Assembly: GCF_001517975.1 (NCBI RefSeq)
Contig: NZ_KQ950183.1
Location: 151,527-215,526 of the forward strand
Length of the DNA: 64,000 bases
Direction: 5' to 3'
DNA from: Thermobifida cellulosilytica TB100
Lineage (GTDB): Bacteria; Actinomycetota; Actinomycetes; Streptosporangiales; Streptosporangiaceae
The translations under genes and the position numbers were made by a program. Positions within the stretch are counted from its first letter, which is position 1, and every line of letters starts with the position of its first letter. Shown here piece by piece: positions 8,017 to 17,075 of the stretch. Under the pieces are notes generated by a model. The model ran no database searches and had not been told where the DNA came from. It worked only from the letters and a program-made list of their open reading frames with translations.

Positions 8017-8694
8017 TCAGTTCAGATTGATCACCTGCTGCGGGAAGCGCCCCGCGGGCAGCAGGCGAAGCGCGGACAGCACCCGGTTCTCCCGCCGCAG
8101 CAGGTCGACGGCGAGCGCCAGGCGCTCGGCCGCGGAGGGGGCCTCCAGCAGCGCCTGCTTGTCGGGCATGTCCAGAACCAGGGCGTCGGCCACCGCGTAG
8201 GCGGCCTCCGGCGGCGTGTCGGGCAGCTCCGCGTCCTCTGCGGCCAGCACCCCGATGCGCTCCAGGCGCTCCAGGTACACCGCGAAGGACCGGGCCGCCC
8301 GCTCCCGCCAGACCTCGGCGTCCTCGCCGCTCTCCTCGGGCAGCGCGACGACCCGCGCCCGCAGGTAGGGCGTGTCCTTGTCCGGTTCGATCCACTCCAC
8401 CACCCGGAACCGCTCCACCCCCGCGACCACCAGGTCCAGGCCGGAGTCGGAGCGGCGCTGCACCGCGCTGATCTCGGCCGTGCAGCCCACCTCGGCGATC
8501 TGGTGCGCCCCCCGCTCCCCGACCTCGTGGCCGAGCCGGATGCCCACCACCCCGAAGCGGCGGGGCTGGTCGGCGGGCAGCGCCATCAGGTCGTCCACCA
8601 GTCTCAGGTAGCGGTCCTCGAACACGCGCAGGGCCATGGTCAGGCCCGGGTAGAGGACCGAGCCGAGCGGAAAGAGCGGCAGCGCGGTGGACAC
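8017..8694 (-). CDS. LON substrate-binding-domain protein
   Basis: This 225-residue protein consists of an ATP-dependent-protease LON N-terminal-like domain without the AAA+ or protease domains. The start LPLFPLGSVLYPGLTMALRVFEDRY is the hallmark of the family, whose members are thought to bind unfolded peptides. The C-terminal helical region (about 135-225) completes the fold. The GTG at 8694 was chosen because the hallmark begins within five residues. It is followed after 29 bases by the YbaK-type gene on the same strand. Confidence 0.88.
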   Translation of the reverse strand: MSTALPLFPLGSVLYPGLTMALRVFEDRYLRLVDDLMALPADQPRRFGVVGIRLGHEVGERGAHQIAEVGCTAEISAVQRRSDSGLDLVVAGVERFRVVEWIEPDKDTPYLRARVVALPEESGEDAEVWRERAARSFAVYLERLERIGVLAAEDAELPDTPPEAAYAVADALVLDMPDKQALLEAPSAAERLALAVDLLRRENRVLSALRLLPAGRFPQQVINLN

Positions 8695-8747
8695 CGTACA
8701 AGTATGCCCGCCGGCGGGGGAGCGGCGTCCCGCGGCGGCGGGCGGCC

Positions 8748-9311
8748 TCAGGACACGGCCGGTCCCGCCGTCTCCGGGGCCCCGGTCTCCGCGGCGCCCC
8801 CCGGGCTCAGGTCGCGGGCGACGAAGGTCTCCACGGCGAACAGGTCGCCGTTGGCGCGGTCCATGACCGTCAGCAGCGTCGACATCGTGGCGACCTCCTC
8901 CACCTGCTCCTTGAGGAACCACTGGAGGAACTGCTCGCCGGTGTAGTCGTGCTCCTCGCGCGCGGTCGCGGCCAGCCGGTGGAACTGGTCGGTGACCACG
9001 CGCTCCTGGCGCAGGGCGAGCGCGACCGGGTCGCGCGGGGTGTCGAAGTCGTTCTGCACCGCGTCGGTCCCCGGCACCGGGGCCGGGACGCCGCTGTCGA
9101 GCAGGAAGCGCAGGATCATCATCGCGTGGTCGCGCTCCTCCAGCGCCTGGCGGTAGAAGAACCCGGCCAGCCGGGGCAGGTCCCGGCCGTCGAACCACGC
9201 GGCCAGCGCCACGTACTGCTGCGAGGCGGTGAACTCGTGGCGGAGCTGGTCCGCCAGCAGTTGGTGGAACTTCGAGAGTCCCTGGTGGGACGTGTGGACG
9301 TCGATACTCAT
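8748..9311 (-). CDS. Ferritin (non-haem iron storage)
   Basis: A 187-residue four-helix-bundle ferritin. Ferroxidase ligands are visible: Glu26 in [10 protein letters not shown], Tyr33, and Glu59 and His62 in [10 protein letters not shown]; a second glutamate pair lies in the third and fourth helices (RQERVV and KEQVEEV). The protein should oxidise and store iron in a 24-mer shell. I chose the ATG at 9311 (MSIDVHTS), since upstream residues are not ferritin-like. The C-terminal 20 residues are a Gly/Ala/Pro-rich tail. A TACTTT hexamer lies upstream on the minus strand and may be its -10 element. Confidence 0.92.
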   Translation of the reverse strand: MSIDVHTSHQGLSKFHQLLADQLRHEFTASQQYVALAAWFDGRDLPRLAGFFYRQALEERDHAMMILRFLLDSGVPAPVPGTDAVQNDFDTPRDPVALALRQERVVTDQFHRLAATAREEHDYTGEQFLQWFLKEQVEEVATMSTLLTVMDRANGDLFAVETFVARDLSPGGAAETGAPETAGPAVS

Positions 9312-9408
9312 ACCCCGCCGCTGACCGCACGGGCGCAAAGTATGCGGAAGAGAGGACGCGCCCGTCCACAGGCCTCGCGGCCCGGGGAGCCCCGCACGGG
9401 GCCGCCCC

Positions 9409-9414
9409 TACAAT
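9409..9414 (+). promoter_or_regulatory. -10 element of a leaderless his operon promoter
   Basis: TACAAT ends seven bases before the GTG at 9422. Initiation at that GTG would give a leaderless mRNA. No convincing -35 is visible. The alternative ATG at 9413 lies inside this hexamer and is therefore an unlikely start. Confidence 0.55.
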
Positions 9415-9421
9415 GAGGGGC

Positions 9422-10726
9422 GTGATCTCCCGAATCGATCTCCGAGGCAACCCCGCCGATCCGCGCGACTCGCTGCCGCGCGCCGAGACCGACGTCGCGT
9501 CCGCGGTCGAGAAGGTCCGTCCCATCTGCGAGGACGTGCGCAGACGCGGGGTCGAGGCGCTGATCGAACTGGGAGAGCGCTTCGACGGGGTGCGCCCCGC
9601 CCACCTCAGGGTCCCCGCCGAGGCCCTGAAGGCCGCGCTCGCCGAGCTCGACCCGGCCGTGCGCGCCGCCCTGGAGGAGTCGATCCGCCGCGCCCGCCTG
9701 GTCCACCGCGACCAGCGCCGCACCGACACCACCACCCGGGTCGTCCCCGGCGGCACCGTCACCGAGCGCTGGGTCCCCGTCGACCGGGTCGGCCTCTACG
9801 TGCCCGGCGGCCGCGCCGTCTACCCCTCCAGCGTCGTCATGAACGTCGTGCCCGCCCAGGAGGCCGGGGTCGGCTCCCTGGCCGTGGCCTCGCCGCCGCA
9901 GGCCGACTTCGGCGGACTGCCGCACCCCACCGTCCTGGCCGCCTGCGCCCTGCTCGGCGTCGACGAGGTCTACGCCGTGGGCGGCGCCCAGGCCGTCGCC
10001 ATGTTCGCCTACGGGGCGGGCGAGTGCGCCCGCGCCGACATGGTCACCGGCCCCGGCAACATCTGGGTCGCCGCGGCCAAGCGCCTGCTCAAGGGCGTCA
10101 TCGGCATCGACTCCGAGGCCGGCCCCACCGAGATCGCCGTCCTCGCCGACGACACCGCCAACCCCGGCTACGTCGCCGCCGACCTGATCAGCCAGGCCGA
10201 GCACGACGTCGTCGCCGCGTCGGTGCTGGTCACCCCCTCCGAGGAGCTCGCCGACCGCGTCGAGGCCGAGCTGGCCGAGCGGGTGCCCGCCACCAAGCAC
10301 AGCGAGCGCATCGCCCAGGCCCTCTCCGGTCCCCAGTCCGGCATCGTCCTCGTCGAGGACCTCGACCACGGGCTGGCCGTCGTCAACGCCTACGCCCCCG
10401 AGCACCTGGAGGTCATGACCGCCGACGCCCGGGAGGTCGCCGCCCGGGTGCGCAACGCCGGGGCGATCTTCGTCGGCGACCACTCGCCGGTCTCCCTGGG
10501 CGACTACTGCGCGGGCTCCAACCACGTGCTGCCCACCGGCGGCTGCGCCTGCCACTCCTCGGGACTGAGCGTGCAGACCTTCCTGCGCGGCATCCACGTC
10601 GTCGAGTACGACCGCGCCGCCCTCGCCGACGTCGCCCACCACGTGGTGGCCCTCGCCCAGGCCGAGGACCTCCCCGCGCACGGCGAGGCCGTCACCGCAC
10701 GCATCCCGCTGGAGGAGCAGGCGTGA
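9422..10726 (+). CDS. hisD: Histidinol dehydrogenase
   Basis: HisD carries out the last two oxidations of histidine synthesis, histidinol to histidine, with two NAD. The 434-residue product shows the family blocks in order: [46 protein letters not shown] (Zn ligands Gln and His), YAPEHLEV (catalytic Glu-His) and [15 protein letters not shown] (Zn ligand Asp). I prefer the GTG at 9422 over the ATG at 9413 because the latter overlaps a -10 hexamer. First gene of a seven-gene his operon; it overlaps hisC by four bases. Confidence 0.97.
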   Translation: MISRIDLRGNPADPRDSLPRAETDVASAVEKVRPICEDVRRRGVEALIELGERFDGVRPAHLRVPAEALKAALAELDPAVRAALEESIRRARLVHRDQRRTDTTTRVVPGGTVTERWVPVDRVGLYVPGGRAVYPSSVVMNVVPAQEAGVGSLAVASPPQADFGGLPHPTVLAACALLGVDEVYAVGGAQAVAMFAYGAGECARADMVTGPGNIWVAAAKRLLKGVIGIDSEAGPTEIAVLADDTANPGYVAADLISQAEHDVVAASVLVTPSEELADRVEAELAERVPATKHSERIAQALSGPQSGIVLVEDLDHGLAVVNAYAPEHLEVMTADAREVAARVRNAGAIFVGDHSPVSLGDYCAGSNHVLPTGGCACHSSGLSVQTFLRGIHVVEYDRAALADVAHHVVALAQAEDLPAHGEAVTARIPLEEQA

Positions 10727-11826
10727 GCGACCTCGGACACCCCGGCTTCGGCCTCGACGACCTGCCCCTCCGCGACGACCTGCGCGGACAGGCCCCCTAC
10801 GGCGCCCCGCAGTTGACGGTGCGGGCCGTCCTCAACACCAACGAGAACCCCTACCCGCCGTCGCAGCGGCTGGCCGAGGCGATCGGCCGCGCCGTCGCCG
10901 AGGCCGCCACCGGGATCAACCGCTACCCCGACCGCGACGCCGTCGCCCTGCGCCAGGCGCTCGCCGACTACCTCGGCCACGGCCTGGACGCCGCCAACGT
11001 GTGGGCCGCCAACGGCTCCAACGAGGTCCTCCAGCAGATCCTCCAGGCGTTCGGCGGCCCCGGCCGCACCGCCGTGGGCTTCGAGCCGTCCTACTCCATG
11101 CACCCGATCATCGCGCGCGGCACCGCCACCCGCTGGGTGTCGGTGCCCCGCACCGCGCGCTTCGAGGTGGACGTCGACGACGCCGTGGTCGCGGTCAAGG
11201 AGCACCAGCCCGCGGTGGTCTTCCTGACCTCGCCCAACAACCCCACCGGCACCGCGCTGCCGCTGGAGACCGTCGAGGCGGTCGCCGCGGCCTCCCCCGG
11301 CGTCGTCGTGGTCGACGAGGCCTACGCCGAGTTCCGCCGCGAGGGCACCCCCAGCGCCCTGACCCTGCTGCCCGACCACCCCAACGTCATCGTCTCGCGT
11401 ACCATGTCCAAGGCGTTCGCGCTGGCCGGGGCGAGGCTCGGCTACCTCGCCGCGCACCCGGCCGTCGTCGACGCCCTGCAACTGGTACGGCTGCCCTACC
11501 ACCTGTCGGCCGTCACCCAGGCGGTGGCCCGCACCGCCCTGGAGTACGCCGACGAACTGCTGGGCGCGGTCGACGCGCTGCGCGCCGAACGCGACGCGCT
11601 CGTCGAGTGGCTGCGCGCCCACGGCTTCGAGGTCGCCGACTCCGACGCCAACTTCGTGCTGTTCGGCCGCTTCCCCGACCGTTCCGCGGTCTTCGCCGAC
11701 CTGCTGGAGCGCGGGGTGCTCATCCGCGAGGTGGGGCCGCCCGAGTGGCTGCGCGTCACCGTCGGCACCCCCGAGGAGATGGCCGTCTTCCGCGACGCGC
11801 TGCTCGCGGCGACCGGCCGCGCCTGA
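10723..11826 (+). CDS. hisC: Histidinol-phosphate aminotransferase
   Basis: A 367-residue PLP-dependent fold-type I aminotransferase that converts imidazole acetol phosphate to histidinol phosphate with glutamate as donor. Evidence: [12 protein letters not shown] near the N-terminus, the NPTGT loop ([11 protein letters not shown]), VVDEAYAEF, and the PLP lysine in [18 protein letters not shown]. The GTG start overlaps the hisD stop (GTGA), so the two are translationally coupled. Confidence 0.97.
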   Translation: MSDLGHPGFGLDDLPLRDDLRGQAPYGAPQLTVRAVLNTNENPYPPSQRLAEAIGRAVAEAATGINRYPDRDAVALRQALADYLGHGLDAANVWAANGSNEVLQQILQAFGGPGRTAVGFEPSYSMHPIIARGTATRWVSVPRTARFEVDVDDAVVAVKEHQPAVVFLTSPNNPTGTALPLETVEAVAAASPGVVVVDEAYAEFRREGTPSALTLLPDHPNVIVSRTMSKAFALAGARLGYLAAHPAVVDALQLVRLPYHLSAVTQAVARTALEYADELLGAVDALRAERDALVEWLRAHGFEVADSDANFVLFGRFPDRSAVFADLLERGVLIREVGPPEWLRVTVGTPEEMAVFRDALLAATGRA

Positions 11827-11890
11827 GCACGGCCCCGCCACCCACCCCGACCCCGGCGGTCCACCGCCCCCGACGAGGAGAATCCAGACC

Positions 11891-12484
11891 ATGAGCCGCA
11901 CCGGCCGCGTCGAACGCACCACCAACGAGACCAAGGTCCTGGTCGAGATCGACCTCGACGGCACCGGAGCCGCCGACATCTCCACCGGCGTCGGCTTCTT
12001 CGACCACATGCTCCACCAGCTCGCCAAGCACGGCCTGTTCGACCTCACCGTGCGCACCGAGGGCGACCTGCACATCGACTCCCACCACACCATGGAGGAC
12101 ACCGCCCTCGCCCTCGGCGCGGCCTTCCGCGAGGCCCTCGGCGACAAGGCCGGCATCCGGCGCTTCGCCGACGCCAAGGTCCCCCTGGACGAGGCGCTCG
12201 CCGAGGTCACCGTCGACGTCTCGGGACGCCCCTACCTGGTGCACTCCGAACCCGAGGGCATGCCCCCGGTGATCGGCCGCGACTACGACACCACGATGAC
12301 CCGGCACATCTTCGAGTCGTTCGTCGCCCAGGCCCGCATCGCCCTGCACGTCCACGTCCCCTACGGCCGCAACGCCCACCACATCGTGGAGTGCCAGTTC
12401 AAGGCGCTGGCCCGGGCCCTGCGCTTCGCCTGCGAGCGGGACCCCCGCGTCACCGGGATCCCCTCCACCAAGGGAGCGCTGTGA
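11891..12484 (+). CDS. hisB: Imidazoleglycerol-phosphate dehydratase
   Basis: A 197-residue monofunctional dehydratase of the manganese enzyme family. Its metal-binding histidine motifs are present twice: FFDHMLHQLAKHG and DSHHTMEDTAL in the first half, and RHIFESF plus HHIVECQFKALARAL in the second. It lacks the phosphatase domain found in enterobacterial HisB. A GAGGAG ribosome site precedes the ATG. The stop overlaps the start of the small downstream gene by four bases. Confidence 0.97.
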   Translation: MSRTGRVERTTNETKVLVEIDLDGTGAADISTGVGFFDHMLHQLAKHGLFDLTVRTEGDLHIDSHHTMEDTALALGAAFREALGDKAGIRRFADAKVPLDEALAEVTVDVSGRPYLVHSEPEGMPPVIGRDYDTTMTRHIFESFVAQARIALHVHVPYGRNAHHIVECQFKALARALRFACERDPRVTGIPSTKGAL

Positions 12485-12642
12485 GCATCACGCTCCTCGG
12501 GGTGCTGCTGATCGGCCTCAGCGGACTGCTGGTCGGCGGCACCCTGGCGACGTGGAAGACCAACCGCGCCCTCGCCGCGGGCCTGGCCGCCTGCGCGGTC
12601 CTGGCCCTGGCCGCCGGGGTGCTGCGCCTCGGCTACCTCTGA
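12481..12642 (+). CDS. Small membrane protein between hisB and hisH
   Basis: A 53-residue protein with two hydrophobic helices (about 3-22 and 32-50) separated by a short polar loop TWKTNR. The GTG start overlaps the hisB stop (GTGA) and hisH begins 28 bases after its stop, so it is clearly part of the operon. I know no function. It could be a membrane anchor or simply a conserved hitchhiker of the operon. Confidence 0.7.
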   Translation: MSITLLGVLLIGLSGLLVGGTLATWKTNRALAAGLAACAVLALAAGVLRLGYL

Positions 12643-12670
12643 CCGCCCTCACAGGAAGGCACGCCCACCC

Positions 12671-13306
12671 GTGCAGCCACGTGTCGTCATCCTCGACTAC
12701 GGATCGGGAAACCTGCGCTCCGCACAGCGGGCCGTGGAGCGAGTCGGCGCCCACGTCACCGTCACCGCCGACCCGCACGCCGCGCTGGAGGCCGACGGGC
12801 TCGTCGTGCCCGGGGTCGGCGCGTTCGAGGCCTGCATGAAGGGGCTGCGCTCCGTCAACGGCGACCGCGTCATCGGCAAGCGCCTGGCGGGCAACCGACC
12901 CGTGCTGGGCATCTGCGTGGGCATGCAGATCCTGTTCGAGCGGGGCGTCGAGCACGGCGTCACCACCCCCGGCTGCGGCGAGTGGCCCGGCACCGTGGAG
13001 CGGCTGGACGCCCCCGTCGTCCCGCACATGGGATGGAACACCGTGGACGTCCCCGAGGGCTCCGCCCTGTTCGCCGGGCTCGACCGCGACACCCGCTTCT
13101 ACTTCGTCCACTCCTACGGGGTGCGCACCTGGGAGATGGCGGACACCAACCCGTACCTGAAGCCGCCGCTGGTCACCTGGTCCACCCACGGCTCCCCGTT
13201 CGTGGCGGCCGTGGAGAACGGCCCGCTGTGGGCCACCCAGTTCCACCCGGAGAAGTCCGGAGACGCGGGAGCCCACCTGCTCGCCAACTGGGTCGCGACC
13301 CTCTGA
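12671..13306 (+). CDS. hisH: Imidazole glycerol phosphate synthase, glutamine amidotransferase subunit
   Basis: The 211-residue class I amidotransferase supplies ammonia to HisF. The nucleophile is Cys82 in [12 protein letters not shown]; the His-Glu pair lies in [11 protein letters not shown] near the C-terminus; the N-terminus [12 protein letters not shown] is typical of HisH. GTG start at 12671. HisF is two genes downstream, with priA between them, which is the usual actinobacterial order. Confidence 0.97.
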   Translation: MQPRVVILDYGSGNLRSAQRAVERVGAHVTVTADPHAALEADGLVVPGVGAFEACMKGLRSVNGDRVIGKRLAGNRPVLGICVGMQILFERGVEHGVTTPGCGEWPGTVERLDAPVVPHMGWNTVDVPEGSALFAGLDRDTRFYFVHSYGVRTWEMADTNPYLKPPLVTWSTHGSPFVAAVENGPLWATQFHPEKSGDAGAHLLANWVATL

Positions 13307-13364
13307 CCGGCCCGCCGCCGGAGCGGCCCCGACGTTCTCCCCACCCGTGAAAGGTTCAATCCAC

Positions 13365-14102
13365 ATGGCGCCCACACTCGAACTCCTGCCCGCCGTCGAC
13401 GTCTCGGGCGGCCAGGCCGTACAGCTCGTCCAGGGCAAGGCCGACACCGGGGGCCGCTACGGCGACCCGCTGAAGGCCGCCCTGGCCTGGCAGGACGCCG
13501 GAGCCGAGTGGATCCACCTGGTCGACCTGGACGCCGCCTTCGGCCGCGGCAACAACCGGGAGCTGCTGGCCTCCATCGTCGGCAGGCTCGACGTGAAGGT
13601 CGAGCTGTCCGGCGGCATCCGCGACGACGAGTCGCTGGCCGCGGCGCTGGCCACCGGCTGCCGCCGCGTCAACATCGGCACCGCCGCGCTGGAGAACCCC
13701 GAGTGGTGCGCCAGGATCATCGCCGAGCACGGCGACCGGATCGCCATCGGCCTGGACGTGCGCGGCACCACCCTGGCCGCGCGCGGCTGGACCCGCGACG
13801 GCGGCGACCTGTACGAGACGCTGGAGCGCCTGGAGGCCGCGGGCTGCGCCCGCTACGTCGTCACCGACGTCAACAAGGACGGCACGCTCAAGGGCCCCAA
13901 CCTCGACCTGCTGCGCGACGTGTGCGCGCGCACCGACAAGCCGGTCGTGGCCAGCGGCGGCGTGTCCAGCCTGGACGACCTGCGGGCGCTGGCGTCCCTG
14001 GTCCCCGAGGGCGTGGAGGGCGCCATCATGGGCACCGCCCTGTACGAGGGCGCGTTCACCCTGGAGGAGGCCCTGGCCACGGTGCGCGAGGCCGCCCGAT
14101 GA
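13365..14102 (+). CDS. priA: Phosphoribosyl isomerase A (HisA/TrpF bifunctional)
   Basis: A 245-residue TIM barrel. In actinobacteria lacking trpF this enzyme isomerises both ProFAR (histidine) and phosphoribosyl anthranilate (tryptophan). Catalytic aspartates are Asp12 (LPAVDVSGG) and Asp131 (IGLDVRG); phosphate loops GGIRDD and ASGGVSS are present. No separate trpF is seen beside trpC-trpB-trpA in this window, which agrees with dual function. I chose the ATG at 13365 with AAAGG upstream; an in-frame GTG at 13347 would add six residues. Confidence 0.93.
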   Translation: MAPTLELLPAVDVSGGQAVQLVQGKADTGGRYGDPLKAALAWQDAGAEWIHLVDLDAAFGRGNNRELLASIVGRLDVKVELSGGIRDDESLAAALATGCRRVNIGTAALENPEWCARIIAEHGDRIAIGLDVRGTTLAARGWTRDGGDLYETLERLEAAGCARYVVTDVNKDGTLKGPNLDLLRDVCARTDKPVVASGGVSSLDDLRALASLVPEGVEGAIMGTALYEGAFTLEEALATVREAAR

Positions 14103-14869
14103 GCCTGGCGGTACGCGTCATCCCGTGCCTCGACGTCGACGGGGGACGGGTCGTCAAGGGCGTCAACTTCCAGAACCTGCGCGACGCGGGAGACCCCGTC
14201 GAACTGGCCCGGCGCTACGACGCCGAGGGCGCCGACGAACTCACCTTCCTGGACGTCACCGCCTCCAGCGGCAACCGCGAGACCACCTACGACGTGGTGC
14301 GCCGCACCGCCGAGCAGGTGTTCATCCCGCTCACCGTCGGCGGCGGCGTGCGCAGCACCGACGACGTCGACCGGCTGCTGCGCGCCGGGGCCGACAAGGT
14401 CAGCGTCAACACCGCCGCGGTCGCCCGCCCCGAGCTGATCCGCGAGATCGCCCAGCGCTTCGGCAACCAGGTGCTGGTCCTCTCCGCCGACGTGCGCCGC
14501 ACCGTCGAGGGGACCACCACCCCCAGCGGGTTCGAGGTCACCACGCACGGCGGACGCCGGGGCACCGGCATCGACGCGATCGAGTGGGTCCGGCAGGCCG
14601 TGGAACTCGGCGCGGGCGAGATCCTGCTCAACTCCATGGACGCCGACGGCACCAAGGCCGGCTTCGACCTGGAGCTGATCCGCGCGGTGCGCGAAGCGGT
14701 GACCGTGCCGCTGGTCGCCAGCGGGGGAGCGGGCGCCGTGGAGCACTTCGCCCCGGCGGTGGACGCGGGCGCCGACGCGGTCCTGGCCGCCAGCGTGTTC
14801 CACTTCGGCGAGTTCACCATCAACGACGTCAAGGCGGACCTGCGCGCCAAGGGCCACCCGGTGCGCTGA
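14099..14869 (+). CDS. hisF: Imidazole glycerol phosphate synthase, cyclase subunit
   Basis: A 256-residue TIM barrel paired with HisH. The catalytic aspartates are Asp12 ([14 protein letters not shown]) and Asp131 (LSADVRR); phosphate sites TVGGGVRS and [11 protein letters not shown] are intact. The ATG overlaps the priA stop by four bases. It ends the first his operon; a strong hairpin follows at 14882-14919. hisI is separate, 5 kb downstream. Confidence 0.98.
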   Translation: MSLAVRVIPCLDVDGGRVVKGVNFQNLRDAGDPVELARRYDAEGADELTFLDVTASSGNRETTYDVVRRTAEQVFIPLTVGGGVRSTDDVDRLLRAGADKVSVNTAAVARPELIREIAQRFGNQVLVLSADVRRTVEGTTTPSGFEVTTHGGRRGTGIDAIEWVRQAVELGAGEILLNSMDADGTKAGFDLELIRAVREAVTVPLVASGGAGAVEHFAPAVDAGADAVLAASVFHFGEFTINDVKADLRAKGHPVR

Positions 14870-14881
14870 GCCCGACGGTGC

Positions 14882-14919
14882 GGGCCCCGGCGCGCAGCAC
14901 ACGCCCCGCGCCGGGGCCC
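14882..14919 (+). terminator. Hairpin after hisF
   Basis: A perfect 13-bp stem (14882-14894 with 14907-14919) and 12-base loop lie just after hisF. There is no U-tract, as is common in this window. Confidence 0.6.
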
Positions 14920-15161
14920 ACACCGGACACGGCAGGGCGCCCGCGCAGCGGTCCCGGACCGAGCCGCCCCCCGCACCGTCCTGCGGCGGCCCGCCACGCT
15001 GACCGGAAGCGGACGTCCGGTGCGCTGCGGCGGCGGAATACCCGGGCCGTCCACAGCGCTGAACCGACCGGTGTCGTCCGGCAGGCCGCTGGGTACGGTG
15101 GGAAACCGTGCGTCCGTCGGGGGACGGCGCTGCTCACCGGCACAGCATCACAGGGGGACGA

Positions 15162-17075
15162 ATGGCACAGGGGTCGGCCAGGCCCGGAATCGACTCTCGG
15201 ATCCTCACCGAAGGGATGCGCGTCCTGTGGGTCGCGATCCGCACCGAACCGTGGGTCTTCACCGCGGCACTGGTCGGCGCACTGCTGTATGCGGCCGCCG
15301 CCGTCACCTCGGCCTCCGTCCTCGGCGCCGTGTCCGAACGGGTCATCCTGCCCGCCATCGCCGAGGGGCGCACCACCGCAGCCGCGGTGGCCGGGGCGGC
15401 GGCGGTGGTGTTCGGCGTCGGCGTGCTCCGCGCCCTGGGCCTGGGCGCGCGCCGCCTCTACGCCGGCCTCATGCAGTTCCGCATGCAGGCCCACTACCGG
15501 CGCGCGGTCGCCCGCAAGTACCTCCAGCTCCCGCTCTCCTGGCACCAGCGCCACCCCGCCGGGCAACTGCTGTCCAACGCCAACGCCGACGTCGAGGCCG
15601 CCTGGCAGCCGCTCGCCCCGCTGCCCATGGCCGTGGGCAGCGTCGCCATGCTGGTCATCGCCGCCGTCGCGATGCTCGTCACCGATCCGGTGCTGGCCCT
15701 GGTGGGCTTCGTGGTCTTCCCCGCCCTGGCCGCGGCCAACGTCGTGTTCCAGCGCCGGGTCTCCCCGGTCGCCGCCCGCGCCCAGGCGCTGCGCGCCCAG
15801 GTCAGCGAGGTCGCGCACGAGTCCTTCGACGGCGCGCTCGTGGTCAAGACCCTCGGCCGCGAGGACACCGAGACCGAGCGGTTCGCCCGCGCCGCCGACC
15901 GCCTGCGCGACGCCCAGATCAGGGTCGGCCGGATGCGCGCCGCGTTCGACCCGCTCCTGGAGGCGCTGCCCAACCTCGGCGTGCTGGCGGTGCTGCTCAT
16001 CGGCCTGGTCCGCATCGACCTGGGCGCCGCCACCTCCGGCGAGGTCGTCCAGATCGCCTACCTGTTCACCCTGCTGTCGCTGCCGGTGCGCTCCTTCGGG
16101 TGGCTGCTCGGCGACCTGCCGCGCAGCGTGGTGGGGTGGCGGCGGGTCCGCGCGGTGCTCGACGCCGAGGGCGGCACCGACTACGGCGACGCCGTGCTCG
16201 ACGGCGACCACGGACTGGCGGTCAGCGTCCGCGGCCTCAGCTTCTCCTACGCCGACACCTACACCGACCGGCGCGACGACACCGCCCCCGAGAGCGCCCG
16301 CGGCCTGGACGCCGCCGACGACGGGCCGACGGCGCGCACCACCGTGCTGCACGACGTCGACCTGGAGCTGTCCCCGGGACGGGTCACCGCCCTCGTCGGC
16401 CCCACCGGGGCGGGCAAGTCCACCCTCACCATGCTGCTGGCCCGCCTGGTCGACCCGGACAGCGGCCGGGTGCTCGTGGACGGGGTCGACGCCCGCGACT
16501 ACGCCCACGGGGAGCTGGCCCGCGCCGTCGCCCTGGTGCCGCAGCACACCTTCATCTTCGACGACACCGTCCGCGGCAACGTCACCCTCGGCGCCGACGT
16601 CGACGACGCCGCCGTGTGGCAGGCGCTGCGCCTGGCCTGCGCCGACTCCTTCGTCGCCGCGCTCCCGCAGGGGCTCGACACCCGGCTGGGCGAGCGCGGC
16701 ACCAGCCTGTCCGGCGGCCAGCGCCAGCGCCTCGCCCTGGCCCGCGCCCTGGTCCGCCGACCGCGGCTGCTCATCCTGGACGACGCCACCTCCGCGGTCG
16801 ACCCCCAGGTCGAGGCACAGATCCTGGGCGGGCTGCGCGAGGCCGACCTCGCCGGGGCCACCGTCGTGGTCGTGGCCTACCGCAGGGCCACCATCGAACT
16901 CGCCGACGAGGTCGTCTACCTCGAACAGGGCACCGTGCGCGACCGGGGCACCCACGCCGAGCTGCTCGCGCGCTCCCCCGGGTACCACCGCCTCGTCACC
17001 GCCTACGAGCAGGCCGCTGCACAGCGCAGCGCCGAAGCCGCCGCCCGATCCGCCGACCAGGAGGCCGTCCGATGA
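15162..17075 (+). CDS. ABC exporter half-transporter with degenerate ATPase site
   Basis: A 637-residue fused permease-ATPase. Six membrane helices occupy about residues 30-310; the nucleotide-binding domain follows, with Walker A GPTGAGKST near 412, signature LSGGQRQRL near 516 and Walker B LLILDDATSAVD near 540. Two catalytic positions are altered: the glutamate after Walker B is Asp, and the H-loop histidine is Tyr (VVAYRRAT near 572). This is the pattern of the degenerate subunit of a heterodimeric exporter. The partner overlaps by four bases downstream. Substrate unknown. ATG at 15162 with AGGGGGA upstream. Confidence 0.92.
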   Translation: MAQGSARPGIDSRILTEGMRVLWVAIRTEPWVFTAALVGALLYAAAAVTSASVLGAVSERVILPAIAEGRTTAAAVAGAAAVVFGVGVLRALGLGARRLYAGLMQFRMQAHYRRAVARKYLQLPLSWHQRHPAGQLLSNANADVEAAWQPLAPLPMAVGSVAMLVIAAVAMLVTDPVLALVGFVVFPALAAANVVFQRRVSPVAARAQALRAQVSEVAHESFDGALVVKTLGREDTETERFARAADRLRDAQIRVGRMRAAFDPLLEALPNLGVLAVLLIGLVRIDLGAATSGEVVQIAYLFTLLSLPVRSFGWLLGDLPRSVVGWRRVRAVLDAEGGTDYGDAVLDGDHGLAVSVRGLSFSYADTYTDRRDDTAPESARGLDAADDGPTARTTVLHDVDLELSPGRVTALVGPTGAGKSTLTMLLARLVDPDSGRVLVDGVDARDYAHGELARAVALVPQHTFIFDDTVRGNVTLGADVDDAAVWQALRLACADSFVAALPQGLDTRLGERGTSLSGGQRQRLALARALVRRPRLLILDDATSAVDPQVEAQILGGLREADLAGATVVVVAYRRATIELADEVVYLEQGTVRDRGTHAELLARSPGYHRLVTAYEQAAAQRSAEAAARSADQEAVR

